Below the pieces are notes generated by a model. The model was not told where the DNA came from. It did no database searches and saw only the letters and a program-made list of their open reading frames with translations. A stretch of DNA of 5,481 nucleotides from Planctomycetes bacterium RBG_16_41_13 (lineage in GTDB: Bacteria > Planctomycetota > Brocadiia > Brocadiales > Brocadiaceae): assembly GCA_001828295.1 (NCBI GenBank), contig MHYI01000179.1:1-5481 (forward strand), given 5' to 3'. This document shows, in pieces, positions 4,732 to 5,481 of this stretch; the stretch's first letter is position 1; each line of letters starts with the position of its first letter. Both the position numbers and the translations under genes were made by a program.

Positions 4732-5481
4732 ATGGGTATTATATATTACAAACCCGTAACTCCGGGAAGAAGATTTGCAAGTGTTTCAGATTTTTCAGAA
4801 ATAACGAAAACAAAGCCGGAAAGATCGTTAATTCGGCCTCTTAAAAAAACTGGCGGTAGAAATTCTGAAGGAAAAATTACGGCTGGGAATGTAGGAGGAG
4901 GCAGTAAGCGACAATATAGAAATATTGATTTTAAGCGGAGAAAGGATGATATTCCCGCAAAGGTTGCTAGTATTGAGTATGATCCTAATAGATCCGCTCG
5001 TATTGCTTTACTTAATTATGTCGATGGTGAAAAAAGATATATTTTGGCTCCCGAGAAATTGAAGGTTGGCCAGTTTGTTAAATCGGGTGAAAAGGTAGAT
5101 CCTGACATTGGCAATACTATGCCTCTTAATAATATACCGTTGGGTATGGATCTGCACAATATTGAGTTGCGTGCGGGGCAAGGAGGTAAGATAGTTCGGT
5201 CTGCAGGTAGTGTTGCAAGATTGCTGGCAAAAGAAGGCGGATATGCTCACATAACACTCCCCTCTGGTGAAGTTCGGAAAGTCCACGGTAGTTGCAGGGC
5301 TACAATTGGACAACTGGGGAATACAGATCATAGTAATATACGTTTAGGAAAAGCAGGGAGAAATAGATGGAAAGGGAGAAGACCTCACGTAAGAGGAGTG
5401 GCAAAAAATCCCGTAGCACACCCGATGGGAGGTGGTGAAGGCAGAAGTGGCGGCGGTAGGCACCCTTGCTCAAAGACTGGC
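4732..5481 (+). CDS. rplB: 50S ribosomal protein L2, 3' end outside window
   Basis: L2 is a core 50S protein that binds 23S rRNA and is needed for subunit association and peptidyl transferase activity. 250 residues are visible of the usual 270-280, and the frame is open to the window end. Family blocks are KPVTPGRRF (7-15), the RNA-binding N-domain, [11 protein letters not shown] (65-75), [11 protein letters not shown] (83-93), [13 protein letters not shown] (102-114), [13 protein letters not shown] (185-197), [15 protein letters not shown] (208-222) and [13 protein letters not shown] (226-238). The essential His of E. coli (His229) is kept as His230, but its neighbours D228 and H231 are replaced by Ala and Met. 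Residues 49-60 ([12 protein letters not shown]) lack the Arg-His and the GGGHK histidine usual there. The start ATG has GAGG about 12 bases upstream. No in-frame stop interrupts the visible part. Confidence 0.95.
   Translation, partial: MGIIYYKPVTPGRRFASVSDFSEITKTKPERSLIRPLKKTGGRNSEGKITAGNVGGGSKRQYRNIDFKRRKDDIPAKVASIEYDPNRSARIALLNYVDGEKRYILAPEKLKVGQFVKSGEKVDPDIGNTMPLNNIPLGMDLHNIELRAGQGGKIVRSAGSVARLLAKEGGYAHITLPSGEVRKVHGSCRATIGQLGNTDHSNIRLGKAGRNRWKGRRPHVRGVAKNPVAHPMGGGEGRSGGGRHPCSKTG

Noticed and set aside
5008..5331. 107-residue minus-strand frame opposite rplB
   Set aside because: Shadow of a conserved L2 gene; no ribosome binding site or family resemblance noted.
1..5481. Mobile element, CRISPR array or defence system
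   Set aside because: No transposase or integrase frame, no regularly spaced direct repeats and no accessory genes are visible.

Overview
The window is ordinary bacterial translation machinery, all on the + strand. It holds four tRNA genes, then tuf (EF-Tu), then the start of the S10 ribosomal-protein operon: rpsJ, rplC, rplD, rplW and a 3'-truncated rplB. Shine-Dalgarno sites, sigma-70-like promoters and bacterial-type EF-Tu and ribosomal proteins establish a bacterium. The DNA is AT-rich, especially between genes. The lineage cannot be fixed from this alone. The L2 motif [13 protein letters not shown] and the general look of L2 and L3 make me lean weakly towards the Planctomycetes and relatives, possibly the AT-rich anammox group. 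That is inference, not identification.

Layout: tRNA-Thr(TGT) 23-94, tRNA-Tyr(GTA) 217-301, an unassigned 496-base spacer, tRNA-Gly(TCC) 798-868, a 415-base spacer, and tRNA-Thr(GGT) 1284-1358. tuf follows at 1509-2711. A 91-base gap then holds a hairpin with a T-tract and a probable promoter. The S10 operon runs from 2803 to the window end with gaps of 18 to 37 bases. The order Thr-Tyr-Gly-Thr-tuf is that of the classical tufB locus (E. coli thrU-tyrU-glyT-thrT-tufB). The direct junction of tuf to rpsJ is instead that of the tufA/str-S10 locus. The locus therefore looks like a fusion of the two standard tuf neighbourhoods.

The genes work together: EF-Tu carries the aminoacylated tRNAs to the ribosome, and the S10 operon supplies 30S (S10) and 50S (L3, L4, L23, L2) components. 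Promoter-like elements precede tRNA-Tyr, tRNA-Gly, tRNA-Thr(GGT)/tuf and rpsJ, so the tRNAs may be separate transcription units rather than one long operon.

No mobile element, CRISPR array, defence system or novel gene cluster is visible. The points worth checking are the hybrid tuf locus, a hairpin that could stop tuf read-through without affecting the S10 promoter, a possible small RNA in the Tyr-Gly spacer, a four-cysteine insert in EF-Tu, unusual residues in conserved parts of L2, and the purine-ending codon preference of tuf.
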